Positions 29,546 through 37,000 of a DNA stretch of 38,644 nucleotides are shown piece after piece; position 1 is the stretch's first letter, and every line of letters starts with the position of its first letter. The notes beneath the pieces were generated by a model. That model saw only the letters and a program-made list of their open reading frames with translations. It was not told the DNA's origin and did not search any database. The stretch covers positions 1 to 38,644 of IMG/VR virus record IMGVR_UViG_3300033182_000886; one strand, given 5' to 3'. Origin of the DNA: a virus. A program made the translations under genes and the position numbers.

Positions 29546-30808
29546 ATGAACATCGACGCGAATTACGCCAAGTTCCTGAAAACAAAATTCAGCGGTTATC
29601 AGCCTATGGGCGGCGGGGCTTCTCAACCGTTGCATCATCGTCTTTTTCCATATCAAAAAACAGCAGTAGAGAAGTTGTTGGAATGCGGCAGGGGGGCTGC
29701 TTTTCTTGATACTGGCATGGGAAAAACCTCAATTCAGATAGAGTGGATACGACAGATCGACAAGCCATCCCTGATTGTTTGTCCTTTGGCTGTTGCAGAC
29801 CAAACCATAGCCGAAGCCCAGCAGTTCGGCGTTGAAATAACGAAGATGGGCGGCAGTCGGTTTGAGATTACAAACTACGAATCAATGCACAAAGTAGACT
29901 CGTCTAAATATCAGGCGGTTGTGTTCGATGAATCCTCAATATTCAAATCACTGAACAGCAAAACCAAGTCTATTGCCGAGCAGATGTTTGCTGAAACACC
30001 CTACAAACTGGCTTGTTCTGCAACCCCATCACCCAACGACCTTTTAGAGATTGGCAACCAGTCCCAGGTGTTAGGTGTCTTGCGCCAAGTCGATATGTTG
30101 TCCCGTTGGTTTGTGAACGATGCATCTAACACCGGCACGTGGCGGCTGAAGGGTCACGCGAGGTCCGACTTTTGGAATTGGGTTAACTCCTGGGCGTGTG
30201 TCGCCAGTTCTCCCGCAGACCTTGGTGATCTCGAAACAGATTTATCCCTACCTGAGTTGCGCGAACACGAATCTATTGTTGAGGAAACCGCGCGGGCGCA
30301 GGGAGGGTTGTTCGCTGAGATTGAATTGAGCGCGACCGGCATACGCCAATCGAAAAAACAAAGCTTGTCGGCGCGTGTGGATCGCTGCGCCGATCTGGTA
30401 GACACGAACGATTACGCTTTGGTCTGGTGTGACACAAACGACGAGTCAGACCTGATTGCTAAAAAGGTTGGCGGGGTTGAGGTCCGAGGGGATATGTCGA
30501 TTGAGGAAAAAGAATCTCGCCTTGTTGGGTTCTCTCGCGGTGACTTCAGGGTTCTTGTCACAAAGCCATCAATAGCTGGTTTCGGCATGAATTGGCAACA
30601 CTGTAACAACGTGGTCTTTGCAGGCGCTAACTATAGTTTTGAGCGGTATTACCAGGCTGTTAGACGATGCTGGCGTTTTGGGCAAAAGCGAGAGGTAGAC
30701 GCCAGTGTAGTTATGACGCCAAGCGAGCGGTTGATCTGGATGAAAACCAGAGAAAAAGCAGAACAACACAAAATGATGAGCGAAGAAGTGCGTCGGTGGG
30801 CAGCATGA
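29546..30808 (+). CDS. SNF2-like superfamily 2 helicase
   Basis: ATG at 29546 gives 420 residues (the frame opens at 29501). Motifs: Q-like L-F-P-Y-Q-K-T-A, Walker A D-T-G-M-G-K-T (55-61), D-E-S-S in place of DEAH (128-131), S-A-T-P-S-P-N-D (158-165), G-F-G-M-N-W-Q and Q-A-V-R-R-C-W-R-F-G-Q as motif VI. The unusual D-E-S-S is shared by phage SNF2-like helicases. It precedes a DNA methyltransferase and is likely the replication or remodelling translocase of the phage. Confidence 0.88.
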   Translation: MNIDANYAKFLKTKFSGYQPMGGGASQPLHHRLFPYQKTAVEKLLECGRGAAFLDTGMGKTSIQIEWIRQIDKPSLIVCPLAVADQTIAEAQQFGVEITKMGGSRFEITNYESMHKVDSSKYQAVVFDESSIFKSLNSKTKSIAEQMFAETPYKLACSATPSPNDLLEIGNQSQVLGVLRQVDMLSRWFVNDASNTGTWRLKGHARSDFWNWVNSWACVASSPADLGDLETDLSLPELREHESIVEETARAQGGLFAEIELSATGIRQSKKQSLSARVDRCADLVDTNDYALVWCDTNDESDLIAKKVGGVEVRGDMSIEEKESRLVGFSRGDFRVLVTKPSIAGFGMNWQHCNNVVFAGANYSFERYYQAVRRCWRFGQKREVDASVVMTPSERLIWMKTREKAEQHKMMSEEVRRWAA

Positions 30809-30975
30809 GAACAGACTTGATTATCAGCGAGGAGGCCAAAGAGTTGTTAGACGCTATACACGCCAACGACATAAACGCTATTCGACATGAGGCAATGCAA
30901 TTGTCTGCGGCGGCCATGCGGCTTGCCAATGAAGATGACGAGAATTTTATAAGGAGGTCAGGGTGTACGATGTAA
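30805..30975 (+). CDS. Small helical protein, unknown
   Basis: ATG overlaps the helicase TGA (ATGA) and gives 56 residues: I-I-S-E-E-A-K-E-L-L-D-A-I-H-A-N-D, A-M-Q-L-S-A-A-A-M-R-L-A. An all-helical acidic protein that carries the AAGGAGG ribosome site of the methyltransferase in its end. Family unknown. Confidence 0.6.
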   Translation: MRTDLIISEEAKELLDAIHANDINAIRHEAMQLSAAAMRLANEDDENFIRRSGCTM

Positions 30976-31802
30976 AGAACATGGATTGCGTAGAAGGTGT
31001 GGCCGCGCTGGAAGATCACAGCGTTGGGTTTTCGATTTACTCCCCGCCCTTTGCTGACGTCTTTGTGTACAGCGACGACGTACGCGATATGGGCAACTGT
31101 CAAAGCACAGAGGAGTTTATCCAGCACTATTCATTTTTGCTTGATGAATTGGTCCGAGTCATGAAGCCGGGGCGAATAGTCGCGGTGCATTGCAGCGATT
31201 TACCGACATCAAAGTTCAAGGATGGGTTTATCGGGCTACGCGACTTTTCAGGGGATTTGATACGCGCCCACCAAAAAGCCGGATTCATCTATCACTCAAG
31301 GATCACGGTCTGGAAAGACCCAGTGACGGAGATGCAGCGCACGAAAGCGCTGGGACTGTTGTACAAACAACTCCAAAAAGACAGCACGAAAAGCCGCCAG
31401 GGGCTTTGTGACTATGTGCTGGTATTCCGTGCGCCGGGAGAGAACGCCGAGCCAGTAGCGCAGGATTCAGGAGTGTTCCCTGTCCAGCAATGGCAGGAGT
31501 GGGCCTCTCCTGTGTGGATGGACATAAACCAATCAAACACGCTGAACGTACGTCAGGCGCGAGACAATCGAGACGAAAAACATATGTGTCCGCTGCAACT
31601 GGACCTGATCGAACGTTGCGTTTTGCTTTGGTCAAATCCAGGGGATTTGGTGCTTTCGCCTTTTACGGGTATTGGCAGCGAAGGTGTAGTTTCTCTACAG
31701 AACGGCAGGCGCTTTGTTGGATTTGAACTGAAGCCGAGCTACTACAAGGTAGCGATGAGCAATCTCAAAAACATTGGATCCCAACAAGGGTTATTCGCAT
31801 GA
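30963..31802 (+). CDS. DNA methyltransferase (N6-adenine or N4-cytosine type)
   Basis: GTG at 30963, 5 bases after AGGAGG, gives 279 residues. Catalytic motif IV is S-P-P-F (27-30); motif I lies late as L-S-P-F-T-G-I-G-S-E-G, so the order is that of beta-class amino-methyltransferases. H-M-C-P-L-Q-L-D-L-I-E-R follows the usual pattern. No restriction partner is adjacent, so it likely protects or marks phage DNA. Recognition sequence unknown. Confidence 0.88.
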   Translation: MYDVKNMDCVEGVAALEDHSVGFSIYSPPFADVFVYSDDVRDMGNCQSTEEFIQHYSFLLDELVRVMKPGRIVAVHCSDLPTSKFKDGFIGLRDFSGDLIRAHQKAGFIYHSRITVWKDPVTEMQRTKALGLLYKQLQKDSTKSRQGLCDYVLVFRAPGENAEPVAQDSGVFPVQQWQEWASPVWMDINQSNTLNVRQARDNRDEKHMCPLQLDLIERCVLLWSNPGDLVLSPFTGIGSEGVVSLQNGRRFVGFELKPSYYKVAMSNLKNIGSQQGLFA

Positions 31803-32338
31803 ACATCGACGCCCATCGAGCCAGATGGAACACAGGCGACGGAACACCGCACAGTGACTATGTACTCAAAATGTTCCGCTATGTCGGTAAGCAAACAGAT
31901 CCATCAGTTGTTCAGATGTATGTAGACCGCTTATCCGACATTTCGCTAACCGAGCTTCAGGCCGTATGGGAATCTCTACAGCCGCGTGATTCAGTCAAAC
32001 CGGTAGTTCCAGGCATTGAGGCGTTAAGACAGGCACACGCAACCCGCAAACGCGATCAGATAAGACGCATTGAAGAAGCGAGAGAGAAAAAGCGTCGGGT
32101 TGCGCATGGCGAAAAACACTACGCCAAAAAAGCGACAAACGCAGCTTATGCAAACCGCGTTATGAACCACATCGGTTTAGTGGTTCCGGTATCCATACCG
32201 AGCTACTACGGCCGGTTTGATTACAAAGCCTGTGCCGAATCAGCACCTTTGCCGCCTGTAGAAATAAGCGACCACACGGCGTACTGGAAAGACCTATGGA
32301 GCCGATTTGAGCAGCAATGGAAGGAATACGCAGCATGA
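31799..32338 (+). CDS. Replication-module protein, unknown
   Basis: A 179-residue basic protein. Its start (M-N-I-D-A) and 14 DNA bases equal those of the helicase start. Residues 20-80 are helical (D-Y-V-L-K-M-F-R-Y-V-G, I-S-L-T-E-L-Q-A-V-W-E-S-L) and 85-115 strongly basic (R-K-R-D-Q-I-R-R, K-K-R-R-V). Position before the DnaA-like gene suggests helicase loading or priming, but no motif proves this. Confidence 0.55.
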   Translation: MNIDAHRARWNTGDGTPHSDYVLKMFRYVGKQTDPSVVQMYVDRLSDISLTELQAVWESLQPRDSVKPVVPGIEALRQAHATRKRDQIRRIEEAREKKRRVAHGEKHYAKKATNAAYANRVMNHIGLVVPVSIPSYYGRFDYKACAESAPLPPVEISDHTAYWKDLWSRFEQQWKEYAA

Positions 32339-32625
32339 ATACTGATTGGGAAATAGCCCAAGCCGTTATTGAAGCGGTGGAAAAGGCTTATGGCATAGCG
32401 GATTTATCTGAAGACACGCGGAGACGCCGAATTGCGAAAGCCCGGCAGTTAGCGTTTTACATTATTCGGGACTTAACGGACATGTCCGCACCGGACACTG
32501 CTGAAATGCTAGGCCGCAAAGACCACACAACGGTTATATATGGCTGCAAGGCGATTGAGAAAGAGCCGAAATACATGGCATTCGTGCCGAGGCTTAAAGC
32601 GGATGCGCAGAGGTTGTTGGGTTGA
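32335..32625 (+). CDS. Stand-alone DnaA domain IV protein
   Basis: ATG at 32335 overlaps the previous TGA and gives 96 residues. It has the origin-binding signature of DnaA: A-R-Q-L-A-F-Y-I-I-R-D-L-T, then A-E-M-L-G-R-K-D-H-T-T-V-I-Y-G-C-K-A-I-E (about 56-75). The AAA+ part is missing. It may bind a phage origin and bring host DnaA or helicase, or compete with host DnaA at its boxes. Confidence 0.82.
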   Translation: MNTDWEIAQAVIEAVEKAYGIADLSEDTRRRRIAKARQLAFYIIRDLTDMSAPDTAEMLGRKDHTTVIYGCKAIEKEPKYMAFVPRLKADAQRLLG

Positions 32626-32999
32626 GCGCAGCCGAGGACGAACTGGCCCTGCAGCTCAAGGCCGCTGGTATTGAGTTTGAGCGCGAAGTGAAGTTTCACC
32701 CGAAGCGCAAGTGGCGGTTTGACTTTGTTTTGGGTGACGGCTTGGCAGTCGAAGTTGAAGGCGGGCTGTATGTCCAGGGTCGCCATAGTCGCGGCGCTGG
32801 CATGGAGAAGGATCTAGAAAAATACCAAGAGGCTATGAAACTTGGATGGAACGTTTACCGGGTCAGCCCTCGCATGATTAAGCAGGGTGCGGCTTTGGAG
32901 ACCATTTCGATACTGATGGGGGAACAAATAAGGAGAAACCCTCATGGCAGGTGTCAGAAAGTACGACCCAAATTTTCTCATGGCGTTTGCGCGGACTGA
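32622..32999 (+). CDS. PD-(D/E)XK nuclease-like protein
   Basis: TTG joined with the DnaA-like TGA gives 125 residues. The core reads F-E-R-E-V-K-F-H, W-R-F-D-F-V-L-G-D-G-L-A-V-E-V-E-G-G, an Asp then E-x-E as in PD-(D/E)XK enzymes, with N-V-Y-R-V-S-P-R following as in Vsr-like folds. Possibly a repair or junction nuclease. Its end overlaps the next gene by 56 bases. Confidence 0.68.
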   Translation: MSAAEDELALQLKAAGIEFEREVKFHPKRKWRFDFVLGDGLAVEVEGGLYVQGRHSRGAGMEKDLEKYQEAMKLGWNVYRVSPRMIKQGAALETISILMGEQIRRNPHGRCQKVRPKFSHGVCAD

Positions 33000-34134
33000 T
33001 ACGCAGCGCGAGCACTTACAGGCCGTTATCGACTGCGGTATGAATAACCGGGCGGCTGGCAGGAAACTAGGCATCAACCACAGAGGCATTGCCAGGACTC
33101 TGGAAACCCTGGCTAGACGCGCAGCCAAAGAGGGTGTTGCGCCAGACCAGAACGTAAACCATCCGACCATGCCGGGCTTTTCCACGAAACGTGTATCCAC
33201 GGCATACAACGGCGACGGTGACACGGTACTGCAATGGCATATCCAAGAGCCTGAAAAGAAATCCCTCGAAGAAATCGTTGAAGGCATTCAAGAAGCGTTC
33301 ACCGACATAAAACCTGCCAAACCCATTAAAGCGCCTGCCAAAGTGAACAGTGATTTGGCTGCGTTCTACCTGATAGGAGACCATCACTTCGGTATGTACG
33401 CCTGGAGTGAAGAAACAGGCGGTGATGACTACGACACGGCAGAGGCCGAGCGCTTACTGATTTCTGCGTGTCAGAAACTTATCGCTCGGGCGCCCGACGC
33501 AGAGGTGGGTTATCTGGTGAACCTGGGCGACTTCCTACACGCGAATGACAGCACCTCCACCACGCCGTTCAGTAAGAATTTGTTGGACACGGACGGGCGT
33601 ATGGGCCGCGTAGGGCGGCAGGCAGGGCTGCTCATAAAAAGCCTTGTGGAGCTGATGCTGCACAAACACCAGCGCGTAGAAGTGATTAACTCCCGAGGCA
33701 ACCATGACCCGGATGCATCGCTGTGGTTGAACGAGGTCTGCCGGGCGTATTTCGCCAAAGAGCCACGCGTGAAGGTGCATGACAACTTCAACAAGTTTGT
33801 GTGGGTGCGGTTCGGCACGAATCTGGTGGTGACCCACCACGGTGACAAAATCAATTGGGCGCGGATGTACGAAGCGGTCACACGCAACCTGTCGAAAGAA
33901 TGGGGTGAATGTGAGCACCGCTTTGGCTGGGTAGGGCACTTGCACCATGAAGAATCAAAAGAATTGGGCGGAATGCGGTTCCAGCGTTGGGGTGTACTGG
34001 CTCCGAACGACGCCTGGCATGCGGGTTCTGGTTACGGATCGGAACGCACCATGTCGTGTGTCGTGCTCCACAAAACCAAAGGCCGCGATTCCATCATTGA
34101 AGTGAACGCAAAGGACTCAGATGACAGTCATTAG
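32944..34134 (+). CDS. Mre11/SbcD-like metallophosphoesterase with N-terminal HTH
   Basis: A 396-residue protein. Residues 25-60 are a HTH (N-N-R-A-A-G-R-K-L-G-I-N-H-R-G-I-A-R-T-L). The phosphoesterase has all metal motifs: G-D-H-H-F-G (145-150), N-L-G-D-F-L-H (193-199), G-N-H-D (about 251), V-T-H-H-G-D and G-H-L-H-H. This combination occurs in phage replication modules. It is probably a DNA nuclease or phosphatase acting on DNA; no ATPase partner (SbcC-like) is seen. Confidence 0.83.
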   Translation: MAGVRKYDPNFLMAFARTDTQREHLQAVIDCGMNNRAAGRKLGINHRGIARTLETLARRAAKEGVAPDQNVNHPTMPGFSTKRVSTAYNGDGDTVLQWHIQEPEKKSLEEIVEGIQEAFTDIKPAKPIKAPAKVNSDLAAFYLIGDHHFGMYAWSEETGGDDYDTAEAERLLISACQKLIARAPDAEVGYLVNLGDFLHANDSTSTTPFSKNLLDTDGRMGRVGRQAGLLIKSLVELMLHKHQRVEVINSRGNHDPDASLWLNEVCRAYFAKEPRVKVHDNFNKFVWVRFGTNLVVTHHGDKINWARMYEAVTRNLSKEWGECEHRFGWVGHLHHEESKELGGMRFQRWGVLAPNDAWHAGSGYGSERTMSCVVLHKTKGRDSIIEVNAKDSDDSH

Positions 34135-34321
34135 AAACACAGAACTGATGCGCATTGCCCGCCAAGAGCAGCTTGAATCCTGGGTATTGGTGGGTGTATT
34201 CCCTGATGGGTCCACGTACTGCGCTTGGAGCGATGACATGTTCAGGGCCAATTGGCTGCTGGATAAGGGCAAAGAAATCTGCATGGACCAGGTAAGCGAC
34301 GAACCGGACGAGGCGGGGTAA
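34121..34321 (+). CDS. Small protein, unknown
   Basis: A 66-residue protein overlapping the metallophosphoesterase by 14 bases. Acidic C-terminus, W-V-L-V-G-V-F-P-D-G-S-T-Y-C-A-W as a beta hairpin. No family known to me. The next gene starts on the next base. Confidence 0.55.
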   Translation: MTVIRNTELMRIARQEQLESWVLVGVFPDGSTYCAWSDDMFRANWLLDKGKEICMDQVSDEPDEAG

Positions 34322-34693
34322 GTGCCCAACATCGACCCTTTCTACTTCTGCTTGTACGCAGTCCGCAAGCGTAATGGGATGGCCAAGACAGGCTACCCTA
34401 AGCAGGTGCCGTGGTACACGCCGCCCAAATTGGGAGATGTGATGCAAGAACCAAAAGAAATCATCACAGACGATGATTGGACCGTGGCTGAGTCCATAGA
34501 GCGGTGCGTCAATGAAATCCGCGCCGTTCGACCCGTGCTAGCGGATTGCTTCGACATATGGGAAGGGGCTTACGAGGGCGCGCCTGCAAGCCGCTCAGAG
34601 CGTTGTAGGCAGTGGGCCGTGAAGTACCAAGCCTGCAAGAAAAACGCCAATCGTTGCAAAAAGGAGATTGAACGCCTCATGTACGGCCAGTAG
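34322..34693 (+). CDS. Possible late antiterminator (Q-like position)
   Basis: A 123-residue protein from GTG. W-Y-T-P-P-K-L-G-D-V-M is followed by a helical domain (I-T-D-D-D-W-T-V-A-E-S-I-E-R-C-V-N-E-I) and a basic Cys-containing end. It lies directly before a promoter and terminator that open the late region, as lambda Q does. I cannot identify the family from residues alone; the role rests on position. Confidence 0.4.
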   Translation: MPNIDPFYFCLYAVRKRNGMAKTGYPKQVPWYTPPKLGDVMQEPKEIITDDDWTVAESIERCVNEIRAVRPVLADCFDIWEGAYEGAPASRSERCRQWAVKYQACKKNANRCKKEIERLMYGQ

Positions 34694-34722
34694 TTGCAAA
34701 TTGTCCCCGTTTGAAGGACAAT
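34694..34722 (+). promoter_or_regulatory. Late promoter candidate (PR'-like)
   Basis: -35 TTGCAA (34694-34699), exactly 17 bases, -10 GACAAT (34717-34722). An inverted repeat ATTGTCC/GGACAAT covers spacer and -10, and GCAGTC-TAG-GACTGC (34726-34740) lies at the expected start of the transcript. Confidence 0.6.
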
Positions 34723-34747
34723 CTGGCAGTCTAGGACTGCTATCACT

Positions 34748-34773
34748 AAACCGCCCATTCGAGGCGGTTTTTT
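34748..34773 (+). terminator. Terminator right after the late promoter (tR'-like)
   Basis: AAACCGCC with GGCGGTTT (8 bp), 7-base loop, six T. It stands about 20 bases after the expected transcription start and before the lysis genes, so late expression would need antitermination. Confidence 0.88.
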
Positions 34774-34791
34774 CGTTTTTGGAGTTTTATT

Positions 34792-35112
34792 TTGTCTGTT
34801 GAGTCGGAGGGCGAACGCACGCGCAAGTGGCTGAGCCTTGAAATCATAATTGCTGTGTTAATCCCGATGCTGGCTGGAGCGTTTGCATACGGGCAGCTGA
34901 GCGAGCAGGTAGAAGAAAACGCGCGCAATGCCGAACAGTTGGCCCGTGAAGCTAAACATTCTTCCGAAGCAATGCAGGAGATTAAAGTGGACGTTGAAGT
35001 GATTAAAGCAAAAATAGACACCATCAACGAAAACATCAAAAAGGCGAGCCAGAATGCGGATGAAAACAGCCGCACACTGCAAGAGATTTTAAGACGATTA
35101 CCGCCGAACTGA
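34792..35112 (+). CDS. Single-TM coiled-coil membrane protein of the lysis region
   Basis: TTG with GGAG 8 bases upstream gives 106 residues. A basic head, a TM segment at about 16-34 (I-I-I-A-V-L-I-P-M-L-A-G-A-F-A-Y-G), then a long coiled coil (E-E-N-A-R-N-A-E-Q-L-A, I-K-V-D-V-E-V-I-K-A-K-I). The shape resembles XhlA-like or holin-associated proteins. First gene after the late terminator. Confidence 0.6.
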   Translation: MSVESEGERTRKWLSLEIIIAVLIPMLAGAFAYGQLSEQVEENARNAEQLAREAKHSSEAMQEIKVDVEVIKAKIDTINENIKKASQNADENSRTLQEILRRLPPN

Positions 35113-35522
35113 TTACGTTAGAGCGCTTCGCTTACTTTCCATGTGGAACACTCGGCTACGTACCGGAGCTGCACATCTACACGCTGGAGCCGCCGTGGAA
35201 AAACAATAAGCGCGGCGAGAGTTGCATACCTGAAGGCACTTATGAAGTGCGGCCGGATGAGGAAGGGCGTTATATCGGGTACCCAGAATTACAGGATGTT
35301 CCGAACCGCTCAGAAATCGTCATCCACACAGCCAACCATGTGCACCAGCTAGAGGGCTGTATAGCTCCGGGCTTACATTGGGGTGTGGACAAGCAAAAAC
35401 CCTCTGTATGGCAGTCCAGATTGGCTATGGAGCGTGTTAGAGGGCTGGGTGATACGTTCACGATTCAAGTCACCCACAAAGAAGCGATTTTAGCCCCGGC
35501 CCCGTCAAGCCCACTTAGTTGA
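35109..35522 (+). CDS. DUF5675 protein, putative lysis enzyme, with non-standard start
   Basis: The domain begins at once with L-I-T-L-E-R-F-A-Y-F-P-C-G-T-L-G-Y and continues L-E-P-P-W-K-N-N, S-C-I-P-E-G-T-Y-E-V, V-P-N-R-S-E-I-V-I-H, L-E-G-C-I. This is the DUF5675 pattern, placed among phage lysis genes. Upstream the frame is open only to 35064 and has no ATG, GTG or TTG. The likely start is CTG at 35109, fused with the previous TGA; ATT at 35097 is another choice. GTG at 35247 would remove the first third of the domain. 137 residues from 35109. Confidence 0.75.
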   Translation: MITLERFAYFPCGTLGYVPELHIYTLEPPWKNNKRGESCIPEGTYEVRPDEEGRYIGYPELQDVPNRSEIVIHTANHVHQLEGCIAPGLHWGVDKQKPSVWQSRLAMERVRGLGDTFTIQVTHKEAILAPAPSSPLS

Positions 35523-35560
35523 TTTACACCACAGAGCGGTGAGCACGGGGCTAACCCTTA

Positions 35561-35636
35561 AACCCTGCCCGCATGTTGTGACACATGTTTTCCCAAATCC
35601 TCCCCCTCTATCGTTTGGGATAGGGCAGGGTTTTCT
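35561..35636 (+). terminator. Large hairpin terminator within the lysis region
   Basis: AACCCTGCCC (35561-35570) pairs with GGGCAGGGTT (35623-35632), with an inner TCCCAAA/TTTGGGA stem, then TTTTCT. It may attenuate transcription between the DUF5675 and the spanin-like genes, or stabilise the mRNA end. Confidence 0.65.
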
Positions 35637-35672
35637 AATCATGGACAGGCAAACCGCCAAGGATAGTGACTC

Positions 35673-35804
35673 ATGAAATTTGAACGATACCTGGCCCAGG
35701 CAGTAACGCAGGTTGAAACTTTTGTAACGGAGAACCCTCTTGCAACGGCTGTTGTGGGTGGTGCTGTCGTTATTTTTATTGCCCTCTTGCTCCTCCGTAC
35801 CTAG
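35673..35804 (+). CDS. 43-aa single-TM protein, i-spanin-like position
   Basis: ATG after AAGGAT gives 43 residues: F-E-R-Y-L-A-Q-A-V-T-Q-V-E-T-F, then a C-terminal TM, A-V-V-G-G-A-V-V-I-F-I-A-L-L-L-L. The next gene, a lipoprotein, starts inside it in another frame, as Rz1 is nested in Rz, but this partner is much shorter than Rz and has its TM at the end. Confidence 0.5.
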   Translation: MKFERYLAQAVTQVETFVTENPLATAVVGGAVVIFIALLLLRT

Positions 35805-35970
35805 TTGTCAGCCCGGCAGTACGGCACTGCAGTGTGTGCAGTGGGAGCCTAATAAAGTGCGGGCTTATCAGATTCACCAGATGTGCTTGGCAGCGCGAGC
35901 GCAAGCCATATCCAGCCGTTCGGTGTTGGTGGTGATGTACGAAAGCAAGCCGTACCAGTGCCGGAACTGA
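35740..35970 (+). CDS. Small lipoprotein, Rz1/o-spanin-like
   Basis: TTG at 35740 gives 76 residues with a lipoprotein signal, L-S-L-F-L-L-P-S-C; the lipobox Cys is about residue 17. Mature part Cys-rich, about 60 residues. Its nesting in a small membrane-protein gene within the lysis region suggests the outer-membrane spanin partner. There is no Pro-rich stretch, so another outer-membrane role is possible. Confidence 0.55.
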   Translation: MQRLLWVVLSLFLLPSCSSVPSCQPGSTALQCVQWEPNKVRAYQIHQMCLAARAQAISSRSVLVVMYESKPYQCRN

Positions 35971-35982
35971 TTCGAGGGAAAC

Positions 35983-36483
35983 ATGAAGCTATTCAAGAAA
36001 CCGCAGGTGCTGCTGATCCTGCTGTTTATTGGCTTGTTCTTTTGGGCCTTGAATGCTGAAGCCGAGGAAAAGGCGTTCGAGCTGGGTCTGGCCGCTGGGT
36101 TCTACCACAGCGAGCAGCACATCACGCAGCGCATCGGATTCAACTACGCGGACAAGTGGATCGCGCAGTACGAAAGACACGGGGGCAACGGATATGACAT
36201 CTCTAACAGCATCTCAGCACAGCGCCAGGTGGTCTTCCGACAAGGGCGCAAGCTTGAGCCGTATCTACGTTTGGGGGTTTCGTATTTCGATGTTCCTGTT
36301 CGTGATCTGGATGCTGATGAAGTTCGTTATCTGGTACATGAAAGACTCACGTTTTCCCTCGGAGCGGGAGTCCGGCTCTCCAAAGTGATGAGCCTGGGCT
36401 TTGAGCACAATTCAACCGCAGGCCGCAGTGACCCCAACCGCGGCCTGGATCGTTTTTACCTCCAATTCACTATGTGGTTGTAG
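35983..36483 (+). CDS. PagL-like lipid A 3-O-deacylase, outer-membrane beta-barrel
   Basis: A 166-residue protein with a signal peptide (L-L-I-L-L-F-I-G-L-F-F-W-A-L-N-A-E-A) and a beta-barrel pattern ending in F-Y-L-Q-F-T-M-W-L, an outer-membrane C-terminal Phe/Trp-type strand. Near the end H142-N-S144-T-A-G-x3-P-N-x-G-L-D156 matches the PagL active-site spacing His, Ser (+2), acid (+14); here the acid is Asp instead of Glu. PagL removes the 3-O acyl chain of lipid A. In a prophage or during infection it would change LPS. Confidence 0.72.
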   Translation: MKLFKKPQVLLILLFIGLFFWALNAEAEEKAFELGLAAGFYHSEQHITQRIGFNYADKWIAQYERHGGNGYDISNSISAQRQVVFRQGRKLEPYLRLGVSYFDVPVRDLDADEVRYLVHERLTFSLGAGVRLSKVMSLGFEHNSTAGRSDPNRGLDRFYLQFTMWL

Positions 36484-36485
36484 CC

Positions 36486-36899
36486 ATGACTGGAATTGTC
36501 CCTTTTTTGCCGTTGATCGGTAAAACGCTGGACCGGCTGTTTCCAGGCCCGGAAGCGCGTAACGAAGCCAAGATTCGTCTGCTTGAGCTTGAGCAGGAAG
36601 GCCAGCTTGCAGAGCTGAATGCGGAGCTGCAGTTGATGCTGGGCCAGATGGATGTGAACAAGAAAGAGGCCATATCCAGTCATTGGTATGTGGCCGCATG
36701 GCGCCCAACGGTGGGTTGGGTGTCCGCTTTAAGCCTGGCCTGGATGTACGTTGTGTATCCAACCGTGACTTGGTTTGGTGTGGATGCGCCCGCGCTCGAT
36801 ATTTCGCAGTTGATGATTCTGCTGTTGGGCATGTTGGGCATTGGCGGTATGCGCACGTTCGACAAGGTTAAAGGCAAGGACACCACAAACCTGTCATGA
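36486..36899 (+). CDS. 3-TM holin family protein
   Basis: ATG at 36486 gives 137 residues. A charged coiled coil (about 25-60: E-A-R-N-E-A-K-I-R-L-L-E-L-E) is followed by W-R-P-T-V-G-W-V-S-A-L-S-L-A-W, another TM and L-L-L-G-M-L-G-I-G-G-M-R-T-F-D-K. This is the phage/GTA 3-TM holin pattern. It would form the inner-membrane lesion at lysis. Confidence 0.82.
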   Translation: MTGIVPFLPLIGKTLDRLFPGPEARNEAKIRLLELEQEGQLAELNAELQLMLGQMDVNKKEAISSHWYVAAWRPTVGWVSALSLAWMYVVYPTVTWFGVDAPALDISQLMILLLGMLGIGGMRTFDKVKGKDTTNLS

Positions 36900-37000
36900 G
36901 GAAGTATTTAGCCCTGCTAGTGCATGTTGGACCTTGGGGTATCGAAGTGGAAGGCATGGACAATGTGGACCGGGGTGAGGATTGGCGGACTAGATGGTAA
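36896..37000 (+). CDS. 34-aa protein between holin and exported genes
   Basis: ATG overlaps the holin TGA, and the TAA overlaps the next gene's start, filling the gap exactly: M-R-K-Y-L-A-L-L-V-H-V-G-P-W-G-I and an acidic/Trp end. Tight overlaps on both sides suggest translation. Function unknown. Confidence 0.5.
   Translation: MRKYLALLVHVGPWGIEVEGMDNVDRGEDWRTRW

Noticed and set aside
30963-31802. Restriction-modification system with the neighbouring helicase
   Set aside because: The helicase has no nuclease domain and there is no specificity subunit; helicase plus methyltransferase is a usual phage replication pair.
36412-36762. Several overlapping - strand frames opposite the holin
   Set aside because: Shadows of the PagL-like and holin genes; none has a domain, signal or good start.
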